Assembly: GCA_033722075.1 (NCBI GenBank)
Contig: JAWVZU010000030.1
Coordinates: forward strand, 1-20,972
From: JAWVZU01 sp033722075
Lineage (GTDB): Bacteria > Pseudomonadota > Gammaproteobacteria > Xanthomonadales > SZUA-38
Length of the DNA stretch: 20,972 nucleotides
Reading direction: 5' to 3'
Shown here: positions 14,577 to 20,972 of the stretch, piece by piece
Numbering within the stretch: position 1 is the first letter of the stretch
How the letters are laid out: every line of letters starts with the position of its first letter
The notes under the pieces: generated by a model
The model's database searches: none
What the model saw: only the letters and a program-made list of their open reading frames with translations
Told to the model about the DNA's origin: nothing
Translations under genes and position numbers: made by a program

Positions 14577-15344
14577 ATGGCACTTCTCGTCCGGCACGGC
14601 GCACTGAATAATGCGCCGTCACCCGAATCGCCTGCCGTCTCTCCGCCGATGACCGAAACCGCGACTGTCGTATGGAACAAGGCCCGCCGCTCCACCCTTG
14701 TCCAATTCGTGTTCTTCTTCCTGCTGGTGCTGGCCTCACGGTCCGCCATTGCCGACTGGAACTACGTGCCCAGCGGATCCATGAAGCCGACGATCCTGGA
14801 AGGCGACCTGATCTTCGTGAACCGCCTGGCTTACGACCTGAAAGTGCCCTTCACCACGCTCCGGGTCGCCCACTGGGCCGATCCCCGTCGTGGCGACATC
14901 GTGATCGCGAAGTCGCCCGAAACCGGCGAGCGGATCGTCAAGCGGGTGGTCGGTCTGCCCGGAGACCATATTGAAATCCGTGGCCAGACCCTGCTCATCA
15001 ACGGCGAAGAGCCCAGCTTTCGCAACTGCCCGAGCACCGTGGCAAGCCAGCTTTCGGACGCTGATCGCCGATCGCATGCGCTGGCCGTCGAAACCCTGCT
15101 GGGTCACTCGCGGCCGGTGATGTATGGGGCACCGCCGAGTTCCCTGCCCCTGGCCGGAAGCCTGATCATCCCGGAGGGTCGCTATTTCCTCATGGGTGAT
15201 CATCGCAACAACAGCCGCGACTCGCGCTTCTACGGCACGGTCAGCCGGGAGGCCATTCTCGGGCAAGCGACGCACGTCATCGGGTCAGTTCAGCTCGACG
15301 ACGACCTGGCGCCGCGCTGGAAGCGCTTCTTCTCCCCCATGTAG
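14577..15344 (+). CDS. lepB: Signal peptidase I
   Basis: This inner-membrane protease removes signal peptides from exported proteins. The product is 255 residues from the ATG at 14577. One N-terminal helix (LVQFVFFFLLVLASRSAIA) is followed by the catalytic Ser68 in YVPSGSMKPTILEGD, the general-base Lys122 in GERIVKRVVGLPGDHIEI, and the box MGDHRNNSRDSRFYGTV. All parts needed for activity are present. A later ATG at 14649 also leaves the helix intact, so the exact start is uncertain; AGGA at 14562-14565 slightly favours 14577. With only one membrane helix it differs from the two-helix E. coli LepB. The HPP gene follows 75 bases downstream. Confidence 0.93.
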   Translation: MALLVRHGALNNAPSPESPAVSPPMTETATVVWNKARRSTLVQFVFFFLLVLASRSAIADWNYVPSGSMKPTILEGDLIFVNRLAYDLKVPFTTLRVAHWADPRRGDIVIAKSPETGERIVKRVVGLPGDHIEIRGQTLLINGEEPSFRNCPSTVASQLSDADRRSHALAVETLLGHSRPVMYGAPPSSLPLAGSLIIPEGRYFLMGDHRNNSRDSRFYGTVSREAILGQATHVIGSVQLDDDLAPRWKRFFSPM

Positions 15345-15419
15345 CCCACTGCGCCGTATGTGTTTCCGCGGCGTCCCGCATGGTTGACACCGCCGGCCCA
15401 CCCGCGCAAATTGGTTCCG

Positions 15420-15935
15420 ATGGCGCGCTATTCCCCCATGGACCTGTTGATGGACCCGGTCGCCCGGGGCCGTCTTCAAACCCGCTGGAAAGCCTACCTC
15501 TTCGCTGCCGTTCTCAGTGGCCTCACCCTGTCGGTCACCTACCTGCTCCTGGGACAAGCCAACCAGGTTGTCATTGCCTCGCTTGGAGCAACGGCCTTCG
15601 TGGTTTTCGCCATGCCGAAGAGCCGAGCCGCGAGAACCGCCAGCACCATCGGTGGCCAGATGCTGGGTCTCCTGTGCGGCGGTCTGGCCGGTCTGGTGCC
15701 CCACGAAAGCCAGCTTGCGGCAGCGCTGGTCTACGGGCTGGCGGTCGGCATCTGCTCCCTGCTCATGCTGACGACCCGCTACAAGCATCCACCGGCCGCC
15801 GGAACCGCCCTGGGCATTGCCGTAACCGGTATCGACGTCGCCGCCGCGATTACCGTGATCGGCAGCGTGTTTTTGATCAGCACGCTTCGCATCGTGACCC
15901 TGAGCCTCCTCCAGGATTTCTCTGCCGACGAATGA
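15420..15935 (+). CDS. HPP family membrane protein
   Basis: The product is 171 residues with four or five membrane helices. It has the two hallmarks of the HPP family: IASLGATAFVVFAMP (about residues 52-66) and YKHPPAAGTALG (His-Pro-Pro at 123-125). HPP proteins are small integral membrane proteins; a plant and cyanobacterial member has been linked to nitrite transport, but the role in proteobacteria is open. I used the ATG at 15420 (MARYSPMDLLMDP); the frame is open earlier, and 15438 is also possible. Neither start has a clear Shine-Dalgarno. Its TGA overlaps the ATG of the spermidine synthase-like gene (ATGA, 15932-15935), so the pair is probably co-translated. Confidence 0.87.
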   Translation: MARYSPMDLLMDPVARGRLQTRWKAYLFAAVLSGLTLSVTYLLLGQANQVVIASLGATAFVVFAMPKSRAARTASTIGGQMLGLLCGGLAGLVPHESQLAAALVYGLAVGICSLLMLTTRYKHPPAAGTALGIAVTGIDVAAAITVIGSVFLISTLRIVTLSLLQDFSADE

Positions 15936-16705
15936 TTATTCGAACACCCAGGCGACGCCGGACCCGCGACGGCATCGACAAGTTCGACGGCCACCCGGAG
16001 CGGCAGATCATCGAGCGGGTCGAGAGCGAATACCAGCTGATCGAGATTGCCAGCCATCCAATCTTCGGCAATCAGTTGATCATTGACGGCGACCTGCAGA
16101 TCTCCGAATCCGATCACGCCTACAACGCCGCACTGGTTGCCCCGCTTCTGACCCAGCGTCAGTGCCGACGGGTCGTGGTGCTCGGTGGCGGGGACGGTGG
16201 GGTCCTGGCGGCCCTGGCCGAGGCCGCGGACCAGGGACTGAGCGGCCTGGAGCGCGTTACGCTGGTTGAAATCGATCCGGTCGTGATCGACCTCTGTCGG
16301 GCGCATCTTCCCGGACTGCACCGTAATGCTTTCGATCATCCGGCTGTTGATCTGAGAGTCGGTGATGCCTTCGCCTACCTGGGCTCCCTGGGCAAGTCCG
16401 TGGACGCGGTGATCTACGACCTCACCATGGACCCCATTCGGCCCAACATCGAGCGGCGGGCATTCGTCCACGAGGTCATCGGCCTGATCACCGGCGCCTT
16501 GCGAACCGACGGGGTGATCACCATGCAGTGCTGCGGCCAGAGCGACGTGGACCCGAACAGCATTGCCGACCGCAGCAAGCTGCTCGGCGATCTGCGGGAG
16601 CGCCTGGACGAGTCGTTCTACTCACTGGTAGAACAGCACGTAGTCATCCCGTCCTTCGGCGAACCCTGGACGTTCCTCTGTGGCGCGCTTCGCGATGGAG
16701 GCTGA
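15932..16705 (+). CDS. speE: Spermidine synthase-like aminopropyltransferase
   Basis: The product is 257 residues. Aminopropyltransferases move the aminopropyl group of decarboxylated S-adenosylmethionine to putrescine or a similar amine. The cofactor-binding core is clear: VVVLGGGDGG at 81-90 and VTLVEIDPVVIDLCR near 109-123. The catalytic Asp should be Asp163 in AVIYDLTMDPIRP. The N-terminal substrate strand is IDGDLQISESDHAYNAALVA; canonical enzymes show D-E-x-x-Y-x-E here, and this one lacks both Glu residues, so the amine substrate may differ. The ATG overlaps the HPP stop, and the longer open frame upstream is only a shadow of the HPP gene. The facing speD supplies its cosubstrate. The product is likely cytosolic. 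Confidence 0.85.
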   Translation: MIIRTPRRRRTRDGIDKFDGHPERQIIERVESEYQLIEIASHPIFGNQLIIDGDLQISESDHAYNAALVAPLLTQRQCRRVVVLGGGDGGVLAALAEAADQGLSGLERVTLVEIDPVVIDLCRAHLPGLHRNAFDHPAVDLRVGDAFAYLGSLGKSVDAVIYDLTMDPIRPNIERRAFVHEVIGLITGALRTDGVITMQCCGQSDVDPNSIADRSKLLGDLRERLDESFYSLVEQHVVIPSFGEPWTFLCGALRDGG

Positions 16706-16814
16706 CTTTCCAGGGAATCATTGCGAGATTTTTATTTTTCCCTCACGGAACCTAGACGCCCGAGGGCTGATTATAGACTCAGCGTGGTCACCCCCAACCG
16801 CGCTGCAACGCAAC

Positions 16815-16865
16815 GCCCGAGGCTGGCTTCCTTCTCCCCCTCAATCCCCTGCTCCAGCCTCGGGC
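16815..16865 (+). terminator. Probable terminator between speE and speD (12-bp perfect stem)
   Basis: GCCCGAGGCTGG (16815-16826) pairs exactly with 16854-16865 around a 27-base pyrimidine-rich loop and is followed by a T-rich stretch (TCTTCTTTT). It sits between two convergent genes, 109 bases after the speE stop. The long loop and imperfect T run make it a less than ideal intrinsic terminator. A second copy of the left arm lies at 16758. Confidence 0.55.
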
Positions 16866-16881
16866 GATCTTCTTTTCCGCG

Positions 16882-17679
16882 TCACAGATTCCGACCGTAG
16901 TAGAGTTCCTGCATTTCGCGCCGCAGTCGATCCTCGATCTTGCGCCGCTCACGCCGTTCCAGGTCTTCCGCTTTGAGCCCGAACAGGTAGTTGTCGAGAT
17001 CGAACTCCTTGAGCAACATCTTGGTGTGGAAGATGTTCTCCTGGTAGACGTTGACGTCGATCAGTTCGTAACGGCGCTTGGTTTCCGCGGTCAGGAAGTT
17101 CTGGATCGAGTTGATCTTGTGATCGATGAAGATCTTCTTGCTGCGTACGTCGCGGGTGAACCCCCGTACGCGGTAGTCGAGCACCACGATGTCGGAATCG
17201 AAACTGTGAATCAGGTAGTTCAGGGCGCGCAGGGGAGAGATCACCCCGCAGGTCGAGACGTCGATGTCCACCCGGAAGGTGGCGATGCCATGCTCGGGGT
17301 GCGCTTCCGGATAGGTATGAACGCACAGATGGCTCTTGTCCAGATGACCCACCATGGTCTCCGGCAGGGGGCCGGGCCGGGCCGCTGTCGGATCGTGCTC
17401 CTGGTCAATCGGCTCCTCGGCGATCAGCATGGTTACGCTGGCACCCTGCGGTTCGTAGTCCTGGCGGGCGACGTTCAGGATGTTTGCGCCAATGATGCTG
17501 GCCACCTCACTCAGAATTGCCGTCAGGCGCTCCGCGTTGTACTGGCCGTGGATGTACTCGATGTAGCGGCGCCGCTGGTCATCGTCTGCGGTGTAGCAGA
17601 TATCGTAGATATTGAAGCTCAGCGACTTGGTCAGGTTGTTGAAACCATGCAGCTTCAGTCTGGGAAGCGGCTTTACCAC
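16882..17679 (-). CDS. speD: S-adenosylmethionine decarboxylase proenzyme
   Basis: The product is 265 residues, the size of the E. coli-type (class 1A) enzyme. It decarboxylates S-adenosylmethionine to give the aminopropyl donor for spermidine. The proenzyme cuts itself between Lys115 and Ser116 in GHLDKSHLCVHTYPE, turning Ser116 into the pyruvoyl cofactor. The catalytic Cys144 is in DVSTCGVISPLRALNYLIHS, and the start LHGFNNLTKSLSFNIYDICY is typical. The start is GTG at 17679 with a weak GGAT upstream. It converges on the spermidine synthase-like gene and is divergent from the Clp-like regulator gene. A possible extended -10 box (TGCTAGAAT, minus strand) lies within the inverted repeat at 17715-17729. 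Confidence 0.95.
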   Translation of the reverse strand: MVKPLPRLKLHGFNNLTKSLSFNIYDICYTADDDQRRRYIEYIHGQYNAERLTAILSEVASIIGANILNVARQDYEPQGASVTMLIAEEPIDQEHDPTAARPGPLPETMVGHLDKSHLCVHTYPEAHPEHGIATFRVDIDVSTCGVISPLRALNYLIHSFDSDIVVLDYRVRGFTRDVRSKKIFIDHKINSIQNFLTAETKRRYELIDVNVYQENIFHTKMLLKEFDLDNYLFGLKAEDLERRERRKIEDRLRREMQELYYGRNL

Positions 17680-17714
17680 GTGAGATCCGGTCCGGTCGAA
17701 GTGGAACGAGGCGC

Positions 17715-17729
17715 GATTCTAGCAGAATC
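17715..17729. promoter_or_regulatory. Palindrome in the speD / Clp-like intergenic region
   Basis: GATTCTAGCAGAATC has perfect six-base arms around a three-base centre. On the minus strand it contains TGC-TAGAAT, an extended -10 element (5 of 6) about 36 bases before the speD start. A regulator bound here would cover the speD promoter. No protein is assigned. Confidence 0.4.
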
Positions 17730-17747
17730 GTCGAACCATTCGCACGT

Positions 17748-17776
17748 TTGCCTGCGTCCGCGGATTGGGCTACAAA
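17748..17776 (+). promoter_or_regulatory. Possible promoter of the Clp/Vfr-like regulator gene
   Basis: TTGCCT (17748-17753) and TACAAA (17771-17776) each match consensus at four of six positions and are exactly 17 bases apart, giving a leader of about 25 bases before the GTG at 17808. The match is moderate only. Confidence 0.4.
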
Positions 17777-17807
17777 GGGCGTCCGGGTGGCATCAGGCAG
17801 GCAAACA

Positions 17808-18488
17808 GTGAATCCTTTCAGATTACAGGTGGGAGATCCTCTACGGGAGCCGGATTCGCAGGCGCTGGAAGATTTCCTTTCATTCTGTCACCGGCGCAGT
17901 TATCCGCCGAAAAGCCCGGTCATCCGGCCCGGTGACCTGGCAGACACGTTGTACTACATCGTATCCGGTTCCTGCAGCGTCACCACCGAGGACGAAGAAG
18001 GCCGGGAGCTTATCCTCGCCTATCTCAACCAGGGCGAGTTCATCGGCGAAATCGGCCTGTTCATGCACCAGGACCGGCGTGGCGTGCTGGTCAAGACCCG
18101 GACCAAGTGCGAACTGGCTCAGATCAGCTACCAGCGCCTGGAGCAGCTCCTCAACAACGAACTCAAGGAAGATTGCCCGTTCCTGCTTTACGCGATCGGC
18201 TGTCAACTCTCCGATCGACTGCTCCATACGTCCCGCAAGGTTCGACGGCTGGCGTTCCTGGACGTGACCGGGCGGGTCGCCCGAACGCTGCTGGACCTGT
18301 GCGAAGAGCCCGATGCGATGACTCACCCGGACGGCATGCAGATCAAGATTTCCCGCCAGGAGATCAGCCGCATCGTCGGTTGCTCGCGGGAAATGGCCGG
18401 GCGGGTCCTCAAGGCGCTGGAGGAAGAAGGGATGGTGTCGGTGTCAGGCAAGACCATCGTGGTCTTCGACAACAACGGCGACACGTAA
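17808..18488 (+). CDS. CRP/FNR-family regulator, Vfr/Clp-like
   Basis: The product is 226 residues from a GTG at 17808, preceded by AGGCAGG at good spacing; the frame upstream is non-coding in character. The cyclic-nucleotide fold reads RPGDLADTLYYIVSGSCSV, then NQGEFIGEIGLFMHQDRRG, with Gly80, Glu81 and Arg91 matching CRP Gly71, Glu72 and Arg82. Position 92, equal to CRP Ser83, is Gly. In Xanthomonas Clp this site is, from memory, Glu99, linked to cyclic di-GMP binding. The C-helix includes CQLSDRLLHTSRKVRRLAFL. The helix-turn-helix ISRQEISRIVGCSREMAGRV (181-200) is nearly identical in type to CRP/Clp, so target sites should be TGTGA-like. The trpGDC and speD neighbours match the setting of vfr and clp. 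Ligand identity is open. Confidence 0.93.
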   Translation: MNPFRLQVGDPLREPDSQALEDFLSFCHRRSYPPKSPVIRPGDLADTLYYIVSGSCSVTTEDEEGRELILAYLNQGEFIGEIGLFMHQDRRGVLVKTRTKCELAQISYQRLEQLLNNELKEDCPFLLYAIGCQLSDRLLHTSRKVRRLAFLDVTGRVARTLLDLCEEPDAMTHPDGMQIKISRQEISRIVGCSREMAGRVLKALEEEGMVSVSGKTIVVFDNNGDT

Positions 18489-18507
18489 GGCCAGGCGCGC
18501 AACACGC

Positions 18508-19305
18508 CTAAATGCCGAAGAGGTCAGCCAGCCGCCGGCCTGGATCATCGGCCCGCATGAAAGCCTCCCCCACCAGAAACGCCTGGATCCCACCGGCTTG
18601 GAGGCGCGTCACGTCCTGCGGCGAGTGGATGCCGCTCTCGGCGATCACCAGTCGCTCGTCATCGACCCGGGGCGCGAGCGTGAGGCTGGTCTCGAGATCG
18701 GTCTCGAAGGTTGTCAGGTCCCGGTTGTTGATCCCGACCAGGGTCGCCGCGGTGCTCAGAGCTCGCTCCAGCTCGGTCTCGTCATGGACCTCAACCAGCA
18801 CATGCAGCCCCAACTCCAGCGCCAGGGCGCTCAGCTCGTGCAGCTGCGTAGCTCCCAGGGCGGCAACGATCAGCAGCAGGCAATCACCGCCGAGAACCCG
18901 CGTCTCGTAGACCTGGTACGGATCGATGATGAAATCCTTCCGCAGGACCGGCAGGTCGACGACCTCCCGGGCTTCCTTCAGAAATTGATCATCGCCCTGG
19001 AAGAAATCCCGGTCGGTCAACACGGAAAGGCACGCGGCCCCGTGTTGCGCATAGCTGCGGGCAATCGCCGGCGGATCGAAATCCGCGCGGATCAGGCCCT
19101 TGCTCGGCGAGGCCCGCTTGATTTCGGCGATCACGCCCGGACGGCCGGCATCGATACGTGACCGCAGCGCACCTTCGAAATCCCGCACCGGAGGCGCATC
19201 TTCCGCCCGTGCAGACAACTCGCGCAGTCCCAGTTCGCGCGCCCGAGCGGTGACTTCTTCGGCCTTGCGCCGCAGGATTCGACGCAGCACGTTGTCCCCG
19301 CTCAT
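18508..19305 (-). CDS. trpC: Indole-3-glycerol-phosphate synthase
   Basis: This enzyme converts 1-(2-carboxyphenylamino)-1-deoxyribulose 5-phosphate to indole-3-glycerol phosphate in tryptophan synthesis. The product is 265 residues, the normal length for a monofunctional TrpC. The family signature is VIAEIKRASPSKGLIRADFD, with Glu61, Lys63 and the SPSKG phosphate loop. VLRKDFIIDPYQVYE carries the catalytic Lys123. VGINNRDLTTFETDLE and VIAESGIHSPQDV complete the barrel. The ATG overlaps the trpD stop (ATGA, 19302-19305), showing tight coupling. No TrpF domain is fused, unlike E. coli. It ends 19 bases from the convergent Clp-like gene. Confidence 0.97.
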   Translation of the reverse strand: MSGDNVLRRILRRKAEEVTARARELGLRELSARAEDAPPVRDFEGALRSRIDAGRPGVIAEIKRASPSKGLIRADFDPPAIARSYAQHGAACLSVLTDRDFFQGDDQFLKEAREVVDLPVLRKDFIIDPYQVYETRVLGGDCLLLIVAALGATQLHELSALALELGLHVLVEVHDETELERALSTAATLVGINNRDLTTFETDLETSLTLAPRVDDERLVIAESGIHSPQDVTRLQAGGIQAFLVGEAFMRADDPGRRLADLFGI

Positions 19306-20318
19306 GCGTTCCGCGAGGCGGCCGCGAGCTGCTCGAGCTTCGCCAGCGCCGCGCCTTCCTCGAGAGCGGACCGGGCTCGTTCCAGGCCGGCCGCAATGGA
19401 CGGGGCGAGATCCGCAGCATAGAGCGCCGCCCCGGCGTTGAGGGCCACCATGTCCTGGGCCGGGCCAGGCCTTCCGCCAAGCACCTCACGGATCATCTCG
19501 GCGCTCTCTTCAGGGGAATCCACCCGCAACGGATCCAGCGATTGCCGGGCGATACCCAGGGATTCCGGTTCGATCCGATAGCTCCGGACCTGGCCTTCCT
19601 GTAGCTCGGCCACCCAGGTGGGCGCGGCAATGGAAATCTCGTCCAGCCCATCCTCGGCATGCACTACCAGCACGTGCCGGCTGCCCAGGCTTCGCAATAC
19701 CTTGGCCATCGGCTCAACCCAGCGGGCTGCAAAAACGCCGAGCAACTGGTGGGGCGCTGCCGCCGGATTGGTCAGCGGTCCAAGCAGGTTGAACAGGGTC
19801 CGCGTGCCCAGCTCCCGGCGCGGCGCGGCCGCATGGCGGGCGGCGCTGTGGTGCGCCGGCGCGAACAGAAACCCGATACCGACCGAGCGGATACAGTCAG
19901 CAACCTCTTCGGCGCCCAGTTCGATGTTGACCCCCAGCGCCTCGAGGACATCGGCGCTGCCCGATTTCGAGGACATGGAGCGATTTCCGTGCTTGGCCAC
20001 TCGCCCCCCGGCTGCGGCGACAACGAAGGCGCATGCGGTTGAGACGTTGAACGTCTTGCTCCCATCACCGCCGGTGCCGCATGTATCAACCAGGTTCTCC
20101 GGCGACACCTCGATGCGCAGGGCCAGTTCGCGCATGACCGACGCAGCGGCGGCAATTTCCTCCACCGTTTCGCCCTTGGCCCGCAGGCCGGCCAGGAATC
20201 CGCCGATCTGGATCGGCGTGGCCGCACCGGTCATGATCTGCCGCATGACGGCGGTCATTTCCTCACCGCTGAGATCCTCACGGTCGACGATGCGGCTGAT
20301 GGCTTCCTTGATTTCCAT
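19302..20318 (-). CDS. trpD: Anthranilate phosphoribosyltransferase
   Basis: The product is 338 residues, normal for stand-alone TrpD, which joins anthranilate to PRPP to give phosphoribosylanthranilate. The PRPP and metal-binding signature DTCGTGGDGSKTFNVST (GTGGDGS at 81-87) and the loop KHGNRSMSSKSGSADVLEAL at 109-128 are intact, as are RRELGTRTLFNLLGPLTNPA and VVHAEDGLDEISI. It is not fused to a glutamine amidotransferase, since trpG is a separate gene three bases upstream. The start ATG at 20318 follows the trpG stop so closely that reinitiation is likely. All expected active-site blocks are present. Confidence 0.97.
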   Translation of the reverse strand: MEIKEAISRIVDREDLSGEEMTAVMRQIMTGAATPIQIGGFLAGLRAKGETVEEIAAAASVMRELALRIEVSPENLVDTCGTGGDGSKTFNVSTACAFVVAAAGGRVAKHGNRSMSSKSGSADVLEALGVNIELGAEEVADCIRSVGIGFLFAPAHHSAARHAAAPRRELGTRTLFNLLGPLTNPAAAPHQLLGVFAARWVEPMAKVLRSLGSRHVLVVHAEDGLDEISIAAPTWVAELQEGQVRSYRIEPESLGIARQSLDPLRVDSPEESAEMIREVLGGRPGPAQDMVALNAGAALYAADLAPSIAAGLERARSALEEGAALAKLEQLAAASRNA

Positions 20319-20321
20319 GGT

Positions 20322-20903
20322 CTACTGCCCTCGCAGGAAATTCGCCAGCATGGCGTGACCGTGTTCGGTCAGGATGGATTCGGGATGAAACTGAACGCCC
20401 TCGATCGGGAGCTCACGGTGACGGAAGCCCATGTTCTCGTCCACCTCGTCCTGTTCGTTCACGGTCCAGGCGGTCACCTCCAGGCATTCCGGAATCGACT
20501 CCGGCGCAACCACCAGCGAGTGGTAGCGGGTGGCTTCAAACGGGCTGGGCAGTTCCCGGAAAACACCTTCGGCCGTGTGGTAAACCTGCGAGGTCTTGCC
20601 GTGCATCACCGCCCCGGCCCGAACGATATCGCCACCGAAGACCTGGCCGATGCACTGGTGACCGAGACACACGCCGAGGATCGGGACGGTCTCCCCGAAG
20701 CGGCGAATCGTCTCCATCGATACGCCGGCCTCGTTCGGCGTGCACGGCCCCGGCGAGATCACGATATGGCTGGGTTGCAGCCGGGCGATCTCGTCGACGC
20801 CGATGCGATCGTTTCGGCGCACTTCGACCTCCACCCCGAGCTCGCCGAGGTACTGGACGAGGTTGTAGGTAAAGGAATCGTAGTTGTCGATCATCAAGAC
20901 CAT
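20322..20903 (-). CDS. trpG: Anthranilate synthase glutamine amidotransferase subunit
   Basis: The product is 193 residues and supplies ammonia from glutamine to the anthranilate synthase large subunit, TrpE. The class I amidotransferase triad is complete: Cys79 in ILGVCLGHQCIGQVFGG, and His173 and Glu175 in GVQFHPESILTEHG. The start LMIDNYDSFTYNLVQYLGEL is the family signature. I chose the ATG at 20903 (MVLMIDNYDS); the frame extends to an ATG at 20942, which would add 13 residues not seen in the family. TrpG can also serve p-aminobenzoate synthesis as PabA, so a dual role is possible. It is the first gene of a trpGDC unit within the window; trpE is not in view. Confidence 0.95.
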   Translation of the reverse strand: MVLMIDNYDSFTYNLVQYLGELGVEVEVRRNDRIGVDEIARLQPSHIVISPGPCTPNEAGVSMETIRRFGETVPILGVCLGHQCIGQVFGGDIVRAGAVMHGKTSQVYHTAEGVFRELPSPFEATRYHSLVVAPESIPECLEVTAWTVNEQDEVDENMGFRHRELPIEGVQFHPESILTEHGHAMLANFLRGQ

Positions 20904-20972
20904 GGTTGGAGAGTTCTCCCCGCAAAAAAGGTCACTCGCCATGCAACACGCGAATGCAAGCGCGAATTATGC

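Noticed and set aside
15380..15931. N-terminal extension of the spermidine synthase-like frame by 184 codons
   Set aside because: It runs through the HPP gene in another frame with Arg/Pro/His-rich nonsense; homology begins at the ATG at 15932.
18493..18509. Small hairpin AGGCG ... CGCCT between the Clp-like gene and trpC
   Set aside because: Five-base stem with no T run; too weak to call a terminator.
1..20972. Mobile element, CRISPR array, tRNA or defence island
   Set aside because: I saw no transposase, integrase, spaced direct repeats, cloverleaf or known defence gene; gene content and composition look like core chromosome.

Overview
The window is about 21 kb of high-GC, gene-dense chromosomal DNA with no tRNA, rRNA, insertion sequence, phage gene or CRISPR array that I could see. 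It looks gammaproteobacterial. The right end carries trpG-trpD-trpC, then a convergent CRP/Vfr/Clp-type regulator, then a divergent speD. From memory this neighbourhood is shared by pseudomonads and xanthomonads, and the regulator reads closest to Xanthomonas Clp. A secreted protein carries C-terminal 'GHGF/GWGF ... PxWF' modules of a kind I associate with Wenzhouxiangella and Xanthomonadales-like bacteria. My best guess is a Wenzhouxiangella-like or related lineage; this is inference, not a database result.

Region 1 (1-2616, all minus strand): an RND efflux pair, a periplasmic adaptor overlapping the start of an AcrB-type permease that runs off the window, preceded by two very small membrane-protein genes. 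Region 2 (2666-7405): an exported thioredoxin/DUF255 protein, a small FHA-domain protein, and a two-gene unit of a short exported protein followed, with a TTG start overlapping its stop, by a large secreted zincin-like metalloprotease. Region 3 (7380-10736): a membrane diguanylate cyclase with an unusual periplasmic sensor half, a divergent orphan PhnD-type substrate-binding protein, and a phasin with a clear intrinsic terminator. Region 4 (10940-13042): a TPR-like cytosolic protein, a TetR repressor gene and a small membrane protein. Matching palindromes lie in front of the TetR gene and the membrane-protein gene, which makes a coherent candidate regulon.

Region 5 (13058-17679): a wax ester synthase/diacylglycerol acyltransferase, signal peptidase I, an HPP-family membrane protein overlapping a spermidine synthase-like gene, and a convergent S-adenosylmethionine decarboxylase, so two steps of polyamine synthesis face each other. 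Region 6 (17808-20942): the Clp/Vfr-like regulator and the trpGDC genes.

Functional threads: cyclic-dinucleotide signalling (the diguanylate cyclase plus a Clp-like regulator whose ligand-pocket residue is neither that of CRP nor that of Clp), carbon storage (phasin and the acyltransferase), polyamine synthesis (SpeD and the SpeE-like enzyme), tryptophan synthesis, and envelope export and efflux. No intergenic stretch exceeds about 200 bases. I see no clearly new defence or mobile system. The most interesting items are the TetR operator pair, the sensor architecture of the cyclase beside an orphan binding protein, the Clp-like pocket change, and the two-gene secreted-protease unit.
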